NCBI GenBank assembly: GCA_026708185.1 | Contig: JAPOVK010000025.1 | Coordinates: forward strand, 24,955 to 88,954 | DNA from: Gammaproteobacteria bacterium | GTDB lineage: Bacteria > Pseudomonadota > Gammaproteobacteria > Pseudomonadales > Azotimanducaceae | Direction: 5' to 3' | Length of the DNA: 64,000 bases | Part shown: positions 27,458 through 36,150 of the stretch, piece by piece | Layout of the letters: each line of letters begins with the position of its first letter | How positions within the stretch are numbered: position 1 is the first letter of the stretch | Program-made: the position numbers and the translations under genes | Notes under the pieces: model-generated | Database searches by the model: none | Told to the model about the DNA's origin: nothing | Seen by the model: the letters and a program-made list of their open reading frames with translations, nothing else

Positions 27458-28504
27458 ATGGCTGAACGTCGCACGGCGACGGCGCATCCACTGCTGGTCG
27501 CGGCTGGCCTGGTGGTGGTGATCGCCGGCGTCAAGGCCGCCGAGCAGATCGCCGTGCCGTTCCTGCTGGCCGCGTTCATCGCCACCATCGCGGCAACGCC
27601 CGTGTTCTGGCTGAACCGGTTCCGCGTCCCGGTGGGGGTCGCCATAGCATTGGTGGTTCTTTTCCTGGTCGCCGTACTGATCGGCGTCGGTGCCGTGGTC
27701 GCCCAGTCGGCGACCACTTTCCAGGAGCAGTTGCCGAGTTACCAGGCCAAGCTCGGGACGCGCCTCGCGGGCGTCCAGTCGTGGCTCGCCGGCCTCGGGA
27801 TCGAACTGTCCGCGGAGACTCTGGACCCGGGACGGGCCTGGAACCTCGCCGCCGAAGCCCTGGTCGGCCTCGGCAACATGCTCTCCAACGGCTTCCTGAT
27901 CCTGCTGACGGTGCTCTTCATCCTCGGCGAGGCATCGAGTTTCCCACGCAAGCTGAAGGCCGTGCTGGCCGACCCGGACGAAGATCTGCCGCACTTCGAG
28001 CGCTTCGCGGCCAACGTCAACCGCTACATGGCCATCAAGACCTCGGTGAGCCTCGCGACCGGCGTCTTCGTCGGTTTCGCACTGTGGATCATCGGCGTCG
28101 ACTTCCCCATCTTGTGGGGCTTGCTGGCCTTCCTCCTGAACTACGTGCCGAACATCGGCAGCATCATTGCCGCCGTACCGCCCGTATTGCTCGCGATCGT
28201 GCAACTCGGCGCCGTACACGCCATCGCCACGCTGGCGGTGTTCGTCGTCGTGAACGTTGCGATGGGCAGCGTCGTGGAGCCCCGCTTCATGGGCCGCGCC
28301 CTGAGTCTGTCGACGCTGGTCGTATTCCTGTCGCTGGTGTTCTGGGGCTGGGTGCTCGGTCCGGTGGGGATGCTGCTGTCGGTGCCGCTGACCATGACGG
28401 CCAAGATCGCCTTTGAGGCCAATCCGTCGACCGAGTGGATCGCGCACCTGCTCGACCCGGCAGAGCGGACCGACGCAGTCAGCAAGCCCACCAAGGCCCA
28501 ATGA
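27458..28504 (+). CDS. AI-2E family permease (PerM-like membrane protein)
   Basis: A 348-residue inner-membrane protein of the AI-2E/PerM family. It has about seven or eight hydrophobic segments, the first near residues 12-30, others near 42-60, 60-85 and the last group from about residue 200 to 320. The family keeps a central loop with YxxxKtsVS-like sequence, seen here as NRYMAIKTSVSLATG. Members have been linked to autoinducer-2 export, Na+/H+ exchange or unknown transport; the substrate cannot be assigned. The ATGA overlap with hisC places it in the same transcript. Confidence 0.82.
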   Translation: MAERRTATAHPLLVAAGLVVVIAGVKAAEQIAVPFLLAAFIATIAATPVFWLNRFRVPVGVAIALVVLFLVAVLIGVGAVVAQSATTFQEQLPSYQAKLGTRLAGVQSWLAGLGIELSAETLDPGRAWNLAAEALVGLGNMLSNGFLILLTVLFILGEASSFPRKLKAVLADPDEDLPHFERFAANVNRYMAIKTSVSLATGVFVGFALWIIGVDFPILWGLLAFLLNYVPNIGSIIAAVPPVLLAIVQLGAVHAIATLAVFVVVNVAMGSVVEPRFMGRALSLSTLVVFLSLVFWGWVLGPVGMLLSVPLTMTAKIAFEANPSTEWIAHLLDPAERTDAVSKPTKAQ

Positions 28505-29577
28505 GCTACGAACGAAGCAACGTCGCTCGCATGGCGGGCTACGTCTACGGCGAGCAACCGGACGGGAACCACATCGTCAAGCTCAACACCAACGAGAACC
28601 CCTACCCGCCATCGCCGGCCGTCGCTGAGGCGCTCGCGGGTTTCGATGTGGCGACCTTGCGCCGCTATCCGCCGGCCACCGCCGACGACCTGCGCGGCGT
28701 CCTCGCGGGCCGGCTCGGCATCGAGCCTGGCAACGTCGTCGCCACGAACGGCGGCGACGAGGGGCTGCGCCTTGCGATCACCACGTTCGTCGATCCGGGC
28801 GCAACCCTGGGCTTGGCGGAACCGAGCTACTCGCTTTACCCGGTCCTCGCCGCCGTGCAGGACTGCACCGTTGCCAAGGTTCCGCTGGACGCGGATTGGA
28901 AGCCGCCAACGGACCTGGCCAGTCGGCTCAATGCGGTCGGCGCTCGGCTGACCTGCCTCGTCAACCCCCATGCCCCGTCCGGCGTGCTGCTGGACGGCGA
29001 AACCATCGCCCGCACCGCCACCGAACTCGACGGCGTGCTGCTCGTGGACGAGGCCTACGTGGACTTCGCCGATCCGGAACGCGAACACGACCTGGCGCCG
29101 CTGATCCACCGCCATGACAATCTGCTGCTCTTGCGCACGCTGTCCAAGGGCTATTCGCTGGCCGGACTCCGCGTCGGCTTCCTGGTCGGCAACGCCGGCC
29201 TGATCGAGCCGATCCGCGTCAAGACCCGCGACAGCTACAACGTCGGTACGCTCGCCCAGTCCATCGCGATCGCCGCGCTCTCGGACGCCGACCATGCCGA
29301 GCGGTCATGGCGAGCGATCCGCAGTGAACGTGCGCGATTGGCCGATGCCCTGCGCGCCCAGGGTTGGGTCGTGCCGGAGTCCCAAGCCAACTTCGTTCTC
29401 GCCCGGAAGTCCCAGGCCGCCGAGGTCTATCGATCGCTGCGGGAGCGCGGCGTATTCGTTCGCTACTTCGACCAGCCGCGCTTGGCCGACTGCCTGCGGA
29501 TCACGGTGGGCACGCCCGAGGAGAACGCCAAGCTGCTCGATGCCATGGACCAGATTGCGGACCGTCTCGGGAATTGA
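28501..29577 (+). CDS. hisC: Histidinol-phosphate aminotransferase
   Basis: Class I/II PLP aminotransferase of 358 residues that converts imidazole-acetol phosphate to histidinol phosphate in histidine synthesis. The PLP lysine is Lys216 in RTLSKGYSLAGLRVGF; LVDEAYVDF (181-189) provides the PLP Asp/Tyr; LVNPHAPSG (153-161) is the Asn region. The N terminus has the typical KLNTNENPYPPSP. The FRYFD-like C-terminal segment VRYFDQPRLADCLRITVGT favours HisC over cobalamin CobD-type relatives. The ATG overlaps the permease stop. No other his gene is nearby. It appears to end the run that starts with argC. Confidence 0.87.
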   Translation: MSYERSNVARMAGYVYGEQPDGNHIVKLNTNENPYPPSPAVAEALAGFDVATLRRYPPATADDLRGVLAGRLGIEPGNVVATNGGDEGLRLAITTFVDPGATLGLAEPSYSLYPVLAAVQDCTVAKVPLDADWKPPTDLASRLNAVGARLTCLVNPHAPSGVLLDGETIARTATELDGVLLVDEAYVDFADPEREHDLAPLIHRHDNLLLLRTLSKGYSLAGLRVGFLVGNAGLIEPIRVKTRDSYNVGTLAQSIAIAALSDADHAERSWRAIRSERARLADALRAQGWVVPESQANFVLARKSQAAEVYRSLRERGVFVRYFDQPRLADCLRITVGTPEENAKLLDAMDQIADRLGN

Positions 29578-29758
29578 CTCGTTCCCAGTATTCCGACTCT
29601 TCGCCGTGGCTGGCCAACGCAGCGATCCGTAGAAGGGATCCGTGCCACGAGGTTGCTGTCCGTTGTACGATCAGCGTCTCGTTTCCGGGCCGCGATGCCG
29701 TGCTGCTAACTCGCTCACGACCCGGGCCGCCACTCTTGAAGCCTATGACACCAAACCC

Positions 29759-30913
29759 ATGAACACACGCCAGGACAGGAGCTCATCGACCTCGGGAAGC
29801 CTCCCGGTCGTACCCGATCAGGGCGACGCGCTCGCTCGACTCCGCGACGAAAACGCCCGGTTGCGTGCCGAGTTGGCGCAAATGCGGGCGTTCCAGGACG
29901 CACCGTCCGGCGATGAGGATTGGGAGGCGGCGATGGACCAAGGCATCGGCTACGCGGACGGTCGCTCGCCTACCAGTGCGCTATCCGCCGGGCGACTGCT
30001 CCGGCAACTGACCGGGTTGACAAAGGAACGTCTGAAGGCGGGCGCTATCCGCGACAGCAGCGATTTCGACTACCTGCCTAAACCCAGCGCGGACGAGGCG
30101 AAGCTGGAGGCCGACTTCGTGCGCTGGGGCTACTGCCTGGTCGAGGATGCCATGTCGCCGAGCCAGATTCGCGACCAGGTGGATCGGATGACCGAGCAGG
30201 CTGCTGCGGAGCGGAACCTCGGTGTCGCCATCATGACCAGCCGCAGCGACGCCGCGCAACTCGTCAACAACCTCGTCCTCAAAGGCGCCGTGTTCCGTGA
30301 TGCGGTGGAGTTCAAGGCTTCGGCCGCCCAGCGGGGCCCGCTGGTGGATCGCCTCTTGACCAAGATCATGGGCGAAGGTTTCGGACTCGGATGTGCCCAC
30401 GGGTCCATCGTGCACACCGGCGGTGGGCTGCAGGACCTGCACGTCGACCAAGGCGGCATGCCGCTGCCGTATCCGCCGTTCCCTTTCGGTTCGCTCATCA
30501 TCTGGTGCTACACCGAGTTCAACCTGGCCAACGGCGGCACCTACGTCGTGCCGGGCTCGCACCGCACTGCCGAAGGCCGGACGAGTTTCCACGACGGCGC
30601 CGACCTTCTCGCGTTGGTCGACGGCGAGCCGGGGTTGGTGGCCATCTGCGCGCCGGCGGGAACCTGCATCCTCACCGACACTCGAGTTTTGCACGGCGGC
30701 GGCCGACGGACGGCACCCGGTACCCGCTACGCCATGCGCTGCCACTACAACCGCCACTACATCCGCGCCTTGCACGAGCAGTCGACCGCCAATCTGCACG
30801 TCCCCGACGACGTCTACGAACTGCTGTCCCCGCGCCTCAAGCAGATGATGGGCATCACCGTCAACAACCACGAGCCGGTTGGCGAACTCTCTCTTGCCAG
30901 CAGCCCCGGCTGA
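29759..30913 (+). CDS. Phytanoyl-CoA dioxygenase (PhyH) family protein
   Basis: A 384-residue putative non-haem iron(II), 2-oxoglutarate-dependent oxygenase. The iron-binding triad is visible as His and Asp in LHVDQGG and the distal His in RVLHGGGRR; the nearby Arg residues in HGGGRRTAPGTRYAM could bind 2-oxoglutarate. A Gln/Glu-rich N-terminal segment of about 60 residues (RDENARLRAELAQMRAFQD) probably forms a short coiled coil. PhyH members act on diverse lipids, natural products and phosphonates, so no substrate is assigned. The ATG at 29759 is chosen because upstream sequence is cysteine-rich and atypical. It precedes an LLM oxidoreductase gene by 45 bases, suggesting co-expression. Confidence 0.8.
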   Translation: MNTRQDRSSSTSGSLPVVPDQGDALARLRDENARLRAELAQMRAFQDAPSGDEDWEAAMDQGIGYADGRSPTSALSAGRLLRQLTGLTKERLKAGAIRDSSDFDYLPKPSADEAKLEADFVRWGYCLVEDAMSPSQIRDQVDRMTEQAAAERNLGVAIMTSRSDAAQLVNNLVLKGAVFRDAVEFKASAAQRGPLVDRLLTKIMGEGFGLGCAHGSIVHTGGGLQDLHVDQGGMPLPYPPFPFGSLIIWCYTEFNLANGGTYVVPGSHRTAEGRTSFHDGADLLALVDGEPGLVAICAPAGTCILTDTRVLHGGGRRTAPGTRYAMRCHYNRHYIRALHEQSTANLHVPDDVYELLSPRLKQMMGITVNNHEPVGELSLASSPG

Positions 30914-30958
30914 GGACTCTCCGCCACGCGGGGCTGACCGAAAAACCAAGGAATACGC

Positions 30959-31867
30959 ATGACCCGGCAACTTCCCGCACTCAGCCTGGCGGCCGTACCC
31001 GGCCGCCGCCGCGCAACGCTCGAGCTCGCCCGCGAGATCGAGACGCGCGGCTACCCCGGCATCTATTGCCCGAGCCTGGGCGACGGGCTGTCGCTCTGCG
31101 CGGCACTCGCCATGGTCACCGAACGCGTGCGCTTCGGGACCAGCATCCAACCCATCTACACGCGTCACGCGCAGGACTTCGCGCAGGCGGCGAGCTTCAT
31201 CCACGAGGCCTCGGACGGGCGTTTCGACTTCGGCATCGGCGTCAGTCACGCCCCCGCGATGGACCGCCTTGGCGTCGCGACCGGCAAACCGCTTGGCGAC
31301 ATCCGCCGTTTCGTGGCCGATCTGCGGGCCGTACCACGCGCGGGCGAACTGCCCCGGCTGGTGCTGGCGACGCTGCGTACGAGGATGATCCGCTTGGCGG
31401 CCGAGATCGCTGGCGGCATGGTTTTCGCCAACGGTGCGCGCTCACACATGAAGGCCTCGTTGAGCGTTCTCGACCCGACAAGCCGTTCCGACGACGCCTT
31501 CTTCATCGGCAACATGATCCCGACGGTCGTTTGCGATGACGTCGAAGCGGCCAAGGCACGCAACCGGCGCACTTTGGCCAGCTACGCGATGCTGCCCAAC
31601 TACCGGGCCTACTGGAAGGAAGCCGGCTACGTGGAAGAGATGGCGGCCGTGGAAGCAGCGATGGCATCCAAGCAGTTCGACCGGATCCCGGCGTGCCTTT
31701 CCGACCGTTGGCTAGCCGATACCACCCTCTTCGGCTCCGCGTCCGCTGTGCGCGAAGGCATCGAGGCCTGGTACGACGCCGGCATCAAAACCCCGATCAT
31801 CGTGCCGTCATCGGCCAGCGGCGGACAGTTCGACGCCTTTGCCGAGTTTTTCGCCATCTGGGACTGA
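30959..31867 (+). CDS. LLM-class flavin-dependent oxidoreductase
   Basis: A 302-residue TIM-barrel protein of the luciferase-like monooxygenase family, using FMN or F420. The family pattern appears as RGYPGIYCPSLGDGLSLCAALAMVTERVRFGTSIQPIYTRHAQDFAQAASFIHEASDGRFDFGIG: barrel strands with the conserved SDGRFDFGIGVS segment. A product loop of the F420 type (APRAGELPRLVLA) is seen. Whether it uses F420 or FMN is unclear; no F420 synthesis genes are in the window. It follows the PhyH gene and is 6 bases before the SixA-like gene, so the three may be one operon. Confidence 0.82.
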   Translation: MTRQLPALSLAAVPGRRRATLELAREIETRGYPGIYCPSLGDGLSLCAALAMVTERVRFGTSIQPIYTRHAQDFAQAASFIHEASDGRFDFGIGVSHAPAMDRLGVATGKPLGDIRRFVADLRAVPRAGELPRLVLATLRTRMIRLAAEIAGGMVFANGARSHMKASLSVLDPTSRSDDAFFIGNMIPTVVCDDVEAAKARNRRTLASYAMLPNYRAYWKEAGYVEEMAAVEAAMASKQFDRIPACLSDRWLADTTLFGSASAVREGIEAWYDAGIKTPIIVPSSASGGQFDAFAEFFAIWD

Positions 31868-31873
31868 CGGGCC

Positions 31874-32323
31874 ATGGCAAAACGCATCTGGATCATCCGC
31901 CACGGCAAGTCCTCACGCCCATTCGGCGTCATTGACCACAAGCGCCCGTTGGCCAAGCGCGCTAGCAACGATGCGGTAGGGATTCGCCGGCATCTCGGCG
32001 ACGAACCGGTCCTGTACGTCTCGAGCACCGCCTTGCGCGCGATGGAGACGGCCCGCATGCTGGCCGGCAAACGCGAGATCCAGCCGAGCGAGCAACTCTA
32101 CGAGGCCACCACCGACGAGTTCCTGGCCGTCGTTGAAGAGTTCCTGTCCACATCGAACCACGTCGCGTTCGTCGCCCACAATCCGGCCGTCACGGCCCTG
32201 ATCAACCACCTTAACGGGCACGACCTCACGGACAACGTTCCGACCCTGGGCGTGGCCTGCTTCGAGCGCAGGAAGTCGCGCTGGCGGCTATTGAACTACG
32301 TCACGCCCAAGGAGCTTCGTTAG
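31874..32323 (+). CDS. Histidine phosphatase family protein (SixA-like)
   Basis: A 149-residue phosphatase of the SixA/RHG histidine-phosphatase family. The RHG motif is IIRHGKSS (Arg9, His10, Gly11), with the second catalytic His in FVAHNPAVTALI and Arg in SSTALRAMETA. SixA removes phosphate from phosphohistidine, for example on HPt domains or PTSNtr proteins, but substrate is not known here. The 3' end overlaps the tail of the convergent RNA methyltransferase gene by 36 bases. Its ATG is six bases after the LLM stop. Confidence 0.85.
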   Translation: MAKRIWIIRHGKSSRPFGVIDHKRPLAKRASNDAVGIRRHLGDEPVLYVSSTALRAMETARMLAGKREIQPSEQLYEATTDEFLAVVEEFLSTSNHVAFVAHNPAVTALINHLNGHDLTDNVPTLGVACFERRKSRWRLLNYVTPKELR

Positions 32324-33181
32324 TCGCGCGACGTAGAAACCGTCGAACGTGGCGTCCGGATGGATGCGCACGGTACCGTCAATGCCGCAGGCGCGTGCGA
32401 CGGTGAGTTCCGGCCACGCCAGCGGAACAATCCGCGCCGTCGGCTCCCGCTTGATCAGGTATTCCACGATCCCCTCGTTCTCCTTGCGTCCGAAGGAGCA
32501 GGTGCAGTACACGAGCGTGCCGCCCGGCTTCAGGCAGGCGAAGGCGGCCCGGATGAGTCCGCGCTGCTTGCGCGTCGTCTCGCGGACCTTGCGCGGCGAC
32601 CAATGGGAGAACGTGCCCGGCGTGCCAGCCCGGAAACGGGCCTCCGACGAACACGGCGCATCGAGCAGCACACGATCGAACATCTTGGGCATGCGTCTAC
32701 CTAAGTTGCGGCCGTCGTCCAACCAGCAATGGACGTTGGTGGCGCCGCAACGCTCGAGGTTGGCGCGCATCCGGTAGTATCGGCTCTTGATGGCGTCGAC
32801 CGCGGTGATGGTGCCCGTGTTGCGCATCCTCGCCGCCGCGATCAACGTCTTGCCGCCCGGCGCAGCGGCCAGATCGAGTACGGCCTCTCCCGGCTGCGGA
32901 TCGAGTGCCGTCACGGCGAGCACGCTGGACGGATTGACGACGTAGATGCGTCCCGTGGTGGCCGCTGGGTGGCGCACTACGGCCTCCCGCGCATCGGCGA
33001 CCGAGTACACTTGGTCAAGACCGGGCACCGGGTCGCCGATGGCGGGGACCTCGCCTTCGCGCAAGGGGTTGACCCAGTAGCTCGTCCGTTTGCTGGCCTG
33101 CATAGTGGCAAGGACTGCCCGGGCATCGTCGTCGCCGTACTCCGAGGCCAAACGAGCGACGAATGCGGTTGGCAGGTCCAT
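32288..33181 (-). CDS. NOL1/NOP2/sun-family m5C RNA methyltransferase
   Basis: A 297-residue SAM-dependent RNA cytosine-5 methyltransferase. The SAM-binding motif is LDLAAAPGGKTL; the catalytic motif DAPCSSEARF and the second conserved cysteine in VYCTCSFGRKENEG are both present. The N-terminal half carries the RsmF/Trm4-type region with an NPSSVLAV segment. It lacks the long PUA-like C-terminal domain of enterobacterial RsmF, so I do not assign a symbol; rRNA or tRNA could be the target. I start at the ATG at 33181, with a GTG nine bases upstream as alternative. It ends inside the SixA-like gene (36-base overlap). Confidence 0.85.
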   Translation of the reverse strand: MDLPTAFVARLASEYGDDDARAVLATMQASKRTSYWVNPLREGEVPAIGDPVPGLDQVYSVADAREAVVRHPAATTGRIYVVNPSSVLAVTALDPQPGEAVLDLAAAPGGKTLIAAARMRNTGTITAVDAIKSRYYRMRANLERCGATNVHCWLDDGRNLGRRMPKMFDRVLLDAPCSSEARFRAGTPGTFSHWSPRKVRETTRKQRGLIRAAFACLKPGGTLVYCTCSFGRKENEGIVEYLIKREPTARIVPLAWPELTVARACGIDGTVRIHPDATFDGFYVARLTKLLGRDVVQ

Positions 33182-33283
33182 CGGCGCCACACTACCGGAA
33201 ACCCGCTCGATCAGGGCGGCGTTGTGCGCCGCTGCGAATCGCGCTTAACTTGGCAGCGAGACTCGTTGAGCCGGGGGCGGCAA

Positions 33284-33481
33284 ATGACCTTTTTGATCCT
33301 GGTGGCGGTGGTTGTCATCGCCTACTTTGCGTGGCGCATCGTCGATCAGCTTCCGGACGTCGTCTACCGGCTGAGCGAAATCCAACAGGACGTGGCGGAG
33401 ATGCGCCGCCGGCTCGGGGACGACCGCGCGGTCGAAGACGACCAGGCCGACGACGACGGATCGAAGGACGACGATGACTAA
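33284..33481 (+). CDS. Small single-pass membrane protein with acidic tail
   Basis: A 65-residue protein of unknown function. Residues 2-18 (TFLILVAVVVIAYFAWR) form one predicted transmembrane helix, followed by an amphipathic helix (DVVYRLSEIQQDVAEMRRRL) and a very acidic C terminus with 12 Asp in the last 19 residues. A GGGGGCGG tract lies just before the ATG. The in-frame region back to 32729 is antisense to the methyltransferase and is excluded. No family was recognised. Size and composition suggest an inner-membrane accessory or stress-response microprotein, which is only inference. Confidence 0.6.
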   Translation: MTFLILVAVVVIAYFAWRIVDQLPDVVYRLSEIQQDVAEMRRRLGDDRAVEDDQADDDGSKDDDD

Positions 33482-33511
33482 AGGGTTCGCCGGGCAGCGG
33501 CGCAGGCCGGA

Positions 33512-34081
33512 TTGAGCGCGGTCGACCCCGTTGCGCTCCTGAAGGCGGATCGGATCCGCGCGCGAGCCAACGAAGATCCGATGGCCAACCTGTGCGTTCT
33601 AGCGACGGTTGGCGCCGATTCACCGGAGGTACGGACTCTCGTACTACGCGACGTCGACGACCGCCTCGGCCTGTTCTTCAACGGCCTGAGCCCCAAGGCT
33701 CGCGAGGTCAGCCAGTCCGACTTGGTGGCCGTCGTGGTGTACTTGCCGAGCCTGTCGCTGCAGTACCGGCTGCGCACGCGGCTGACAGCCATACCCGCAG
33801 ACATCGTGCACGCGAACTGGCAGTACCGCCCGGACGTGCCCAAGAAGATGGACTGGCTCTACGAACGGCACCCGCAGAGCAGCGCAATCGCCAGCAGGCA
33901 GCGGCTGATCGAGGAGCTGCCCACAGCAACACCCGACCGCGCGCCGGCGTCCGCAATCGGTTACTTCCTGGCGCCGGTGGCCGTTGAACGGCTGGACCTT
34001 GGACAGGACAACGGCGTGCACGACCGCCGACGGTATACGCTTCGAGGCGACGGCTGGCGCGAGCAAATCCTCGTTCCGTGA
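33512..34081 (+). CDS. Pyridoxamine 5'-phosphate oxidase-like FMN-binding protein
   Basis: A 189-residue split-barrel flavin protein of the PNPOx family. The FMN-binding pattern appears as ANLCVLATVGADSPEVRTLVLRDVDDRLGLFFNGLSPKAREV, and the C-terminal VERLDLGQDNGVHDRRRYTLRGDGWREQILVP matches the PdxH-type tail with a conserved HDRRRY segment. It therefore could be a PdxH relative acting on pyridoxamine/pyridoxine phosphate, but the active-site details do not let me name it pdxH. The TTG start at 33512 is the best in-frame start; translation signals are weak. The next gene, an ankyrin protein, begins 33 bases after the stop. Confidence 0.78.
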   Translation: MSAVDPVALLKADRIRARANEDPMANLCVLATVGADSPEVRTLVLRDVDDRLGLFFNGLSPKAREVSQSDLVAVVVYLPSLSLQYRLRTRLTAIPADIVHANWQYRPDVPKKMDWLYERHPQSSAIASRQRLIEELPTATPDRAPASAIGYFLAPVAVERLDLGQDNGVHDRRRYTLRGDGWREQILVP

Positions 34082-34113
34082 CCTCTAGACCTACCGCAAG
34101 CAGGAGACGCCAC

Positions 34114-35103
34114 ATGGCCGAAGACACTTTGCTGCAGGCCGCGACGGCCGCCCATGACGGCAACCTCGAACGACTGCGCGAGATCCTGGCCGCCTCACCT
34201 GCGGTGCTGACCGCCCGCGACGAAAGCGGGCGAACCCTGCTCGACTTGGCCTGTCGCGCCGCGACCGGTGGCATCGCCATTCCGCTCGTGTCGGGGACGG
34301 CGGAGCAGCACGCCGCGGTCGACATGGTGCTGGCCGCCGGAGCCGACCCATCGGCGGCCGACGAGGATGGTTGGACGCCCCTGCACACGGCCGGCATGGC
34401 CGGTCACGTCGACCTGGCGCGGCGCCTGGTCGAAGCTGGGGGGTCGGTCCGCGCCGATGCGTACGGCAAGGAAGGCGGCTCGCCGCTGTCGTACGCATTG
34501 TTCTACGCCAAGGCGTACATGGGCGAGGCGCTCGAGCCCGTTTACCCGGACAACCTCCGTGCCGCTGCGGCACTCGGCCGCGACCTCGGGCGCTTCGTCG
34601 TCGGCGATGACCTGACCGACGCCGCGTACACCGGTCTCGGTTTCTATGCACCGGTGTTCTTCCCCGACTGGCAACGCACCCGCAGTCGGCAGGAAGTCCT
34701 CGACGAGGCGCTCAGTTGGGCGTCGCGCAACGACCAATGCAGCACCATGGCCAGCCTCGTAGACCTCGGCGCCGACGTGAACGCGAACGCGTTTCGCGGC
34801 ACGGCCCTGCTTTGGGCCTGCTACGCCGACAAGGTGGACGCTGCCCGGTGGCTGCTCGACCACGGCGCGGACCCCGACCTGCGCCACGACTGGGGTGGCG
34901 AGGGCCACGGCGTCGCTGCGGTCGCCATGCACCTGGCCGCGCAGCACAACTGCGTCGGTTGCGTACGGTTGTTGCTAGACCGGGGCGCGGATCCCGACAT
35001 CGTGGACGGCGCGCACGGCGGGACGCCGGCCGGATGGGCCGAGTTCGGTGGTGCCGAAGATACGCTGAAGATCCTCCGCGAAAGCGCCGACCGCCAACGC
35101 TAG
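34114..35103 (+). CDS. Ankyrin-repeat protein
   Basis: A 329-residue soluble protein with several ankyrin repeats, including DEDGWTPLHTAGMAGHVDLARRLVEAGGSVRA and FRGTALLWACYADKVDAARWLLDHGADPDLRHDWGGEGHGVAAVAMHLAAQHNCVGCVRLLLDRGADPDIVDG. The middle segment (SPLSYALFYAKAYMGEALEPVYPDNLRAAAALG) breaks the repeat pattern and could form a separate helical insert. The ATG at 34114 has AGGAG eleven bases upstream. No signal peptide is visible. It overlaps the end of the leftward metR gene by four bases. Functions such as binding host or bacterial proteins are not determinable from sequence. Confidence 0.8.
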   Translation: MAEDTLLQAATAAHDGNLERLREILAASPAVLTARDESGRTLLDLACRAATGGIAIPLVSGTAEQHAAVDMVLAAGADPSAADEDGWTPLHTAGMAGHVDLARRLVEAGGSVRADAYGKEGGSPLSYALFYAKAYMGEALEPVYPDNLRAAAALGRDLGRFVVGDDLTDAAYTGLGFYAPVFFPDWQRTRSRQEVLDEALSWASRNDQCSTMASLVDLGADVNANAFRGTALLWACYADKVDAARWLLDHGADPDLRHDWGGEGHGVAAVAMHLAAQHNCVGCVRLLLDRGADPDIVDGAHGGTPAGWAEFGGAEDTLKILRESADRQR

Positions 35104-36086
35104 GTCGCCGCGGCGACATCCTCGTCGGCCGGTACGATGCCGACGAGGGTTTTGAAGCACATCTGCTTGGCAAGCGTGACGAAGGCGGCAATGTACGGCG
35201 TGTCGCGCTGCTCCGTGCGCACCGCAGCGTAGAGGTTGGGCCAGATGCCTTCCTCGCCGAGCGAACACGAGGCCACCGCGCCCCGAGCCGTGTACTCGTA
35301 GAGCGCCCAGTTCGGTAGGCAGCAGACGCCACGGCCGCTGGCCACGAGTTGCACCATTACGGGTGTCAGTTCGGCGGTACGGGTGCGCTCCGGCTCGATC
35401 CCGTGGGGATCCAGGAAGCGGGTGAACACGTCGAGGCGAGCCCGGGAAACCGGATAGGTGATGAGGGTCTCGGATACGAGGTCGGCGGGCACGACCCAGT
35501 CGCGGGAAGCCAGCGGATGCATCTTTGCCAGCGCTAGCCGAGCCTCGTAGCTGAACAAGGGCAGGTACGCCAACTCCGTTCCCGCCATGGGATCCGCCGT
35601 GACGACCAGGTCAAGGTCGCCCCGGATCAGCGCCGGCAAGGCCTCGAAGCTGAAACCGCTCGCGATGTCGAGTTCAACGTCCGGCCAATCCTCCCGATAC
35701 GCGTCGATCGCGGGCAGCAGCCACTCGAAGCAACTGTGGCACTCGATCGCCATGGACAGTCGACCACGGTCGCCTCCGGCCAGCCGCACCAGGGCCGCAG
35801 ACGCCGCTCGCAGCCGGGGCAGGACCTCGTCCGCCAGTTCGACCAGCAGTCGACCGGCCGAGGTAAACCGAACCGGCTTGGTCTTGCGGATGAAGAGCGG
35901 ACAACCGACACGATCCTCCAGGTCCTTCATCTGGTGCGACAGCGCCGATTGCGTCAAGGCCACACGCTCCGCGGCTTCCACCAAGCTGCCCGTGTCGCGC
36001 AACGCCGCCAACGTGCGCAAGTGCCGCAATTCCACATGCGAGGGGCTCGCCCCTCGCACTCCCCCGCTGAAGGCTCTACCGTGCAT
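35100..36086 (-). CDS. metR: LysR-type transcriptional regulator, MetR-like
   Basis: A 328-residue LysR-family regulator with an N-terminal winged helix-turn-helix (ELRHLRTLAALRDTGSLVEAAERVALTQSALSHQMKDLEDRVG). Close matches to E. coli MetR segments, such as AIECHSCFEWLLPAI and SETLITYPVSRARLDVFTRFLDPHGI, support MetR, the activator of methionine genes that senses homocysteine. The ATG at 36086 has GAGG seven bases upstream and a -10 box at 36118-36123. It adds 17 residues before the family start. Those residues are encoded by a palindromic repeat that also occurs in cysH, so the real start could be the GTG at residue 18. Confidence 0.85.
   Translation of the reverse strand: MHGRAFSGGVRGASPSHVELRHLRTLAALRDTGSLVEAAERVALTQSALSHQMKDLEDRVGCPLFIRKTKPVRFTSAGRLLVELADEVLPRLRAASAALVRLAGGDRGRLSMAIECHSCFEWLLPAIDAYREDWPDVELDIASGFSFEALPALIRGDLDLVVTADPMAGTELAYLPLFSYEARLALAKMHPLASRDWVVPADLVSETLITYPVSRARLDVFTRFLDPHGIEPERTRTAELTPVMVQLVASGRGVCCLPNWALYEYTARGAVASCSLGEEGIWPNLYAAVRTEQRDTPYIAAFVTLAKQMCFKTLVGIVPADEDVAAAT
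36016..36083 (-). repeat. Palindromic repeat element, copy 1 (in metR)
   Basis: A perfect 9-bp stem GCGAGGGGC and GCCCCTCGC with a two-base loop lies at 36038-36057, inside the extra N-terminal codons of metR. On the minus strand the flanking bases from about 36083 to 36038 match a segment of cysH around 63558-63599: about 35 of 41 positions agree by eye. The element codes different peptide sequences in the two genes because its frame differs. Confidence 0.65.
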
Positions 36087-36117
36087 GAGCCAACCTCAAG
36101 CAGTAGCGAATAACTTG

Positions 36118-36123
36118 ATTGTA
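36118..36123 (-). promoter_or_regulatory. Probable -10 box of metR
   Basis: TACAAT on the minus strand lies in an AT-rich island, with predicted start near 36111. That leaves about 25 bases before the ATG, including GAGG. The -35 box is weak. Confidence 0.45.
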
Positions 36124-36150
36124 GCTAATATTTGGCAGTCTGGACACTGC

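Noticed and set aside
30901..30936. Terminator after the PhyH gene (CAGCCCC ... GGGGCTG)
   Set aside because: The loop is 22 bases and no T-run follows; the LLM gene is close downstream, so read-through is more likely.
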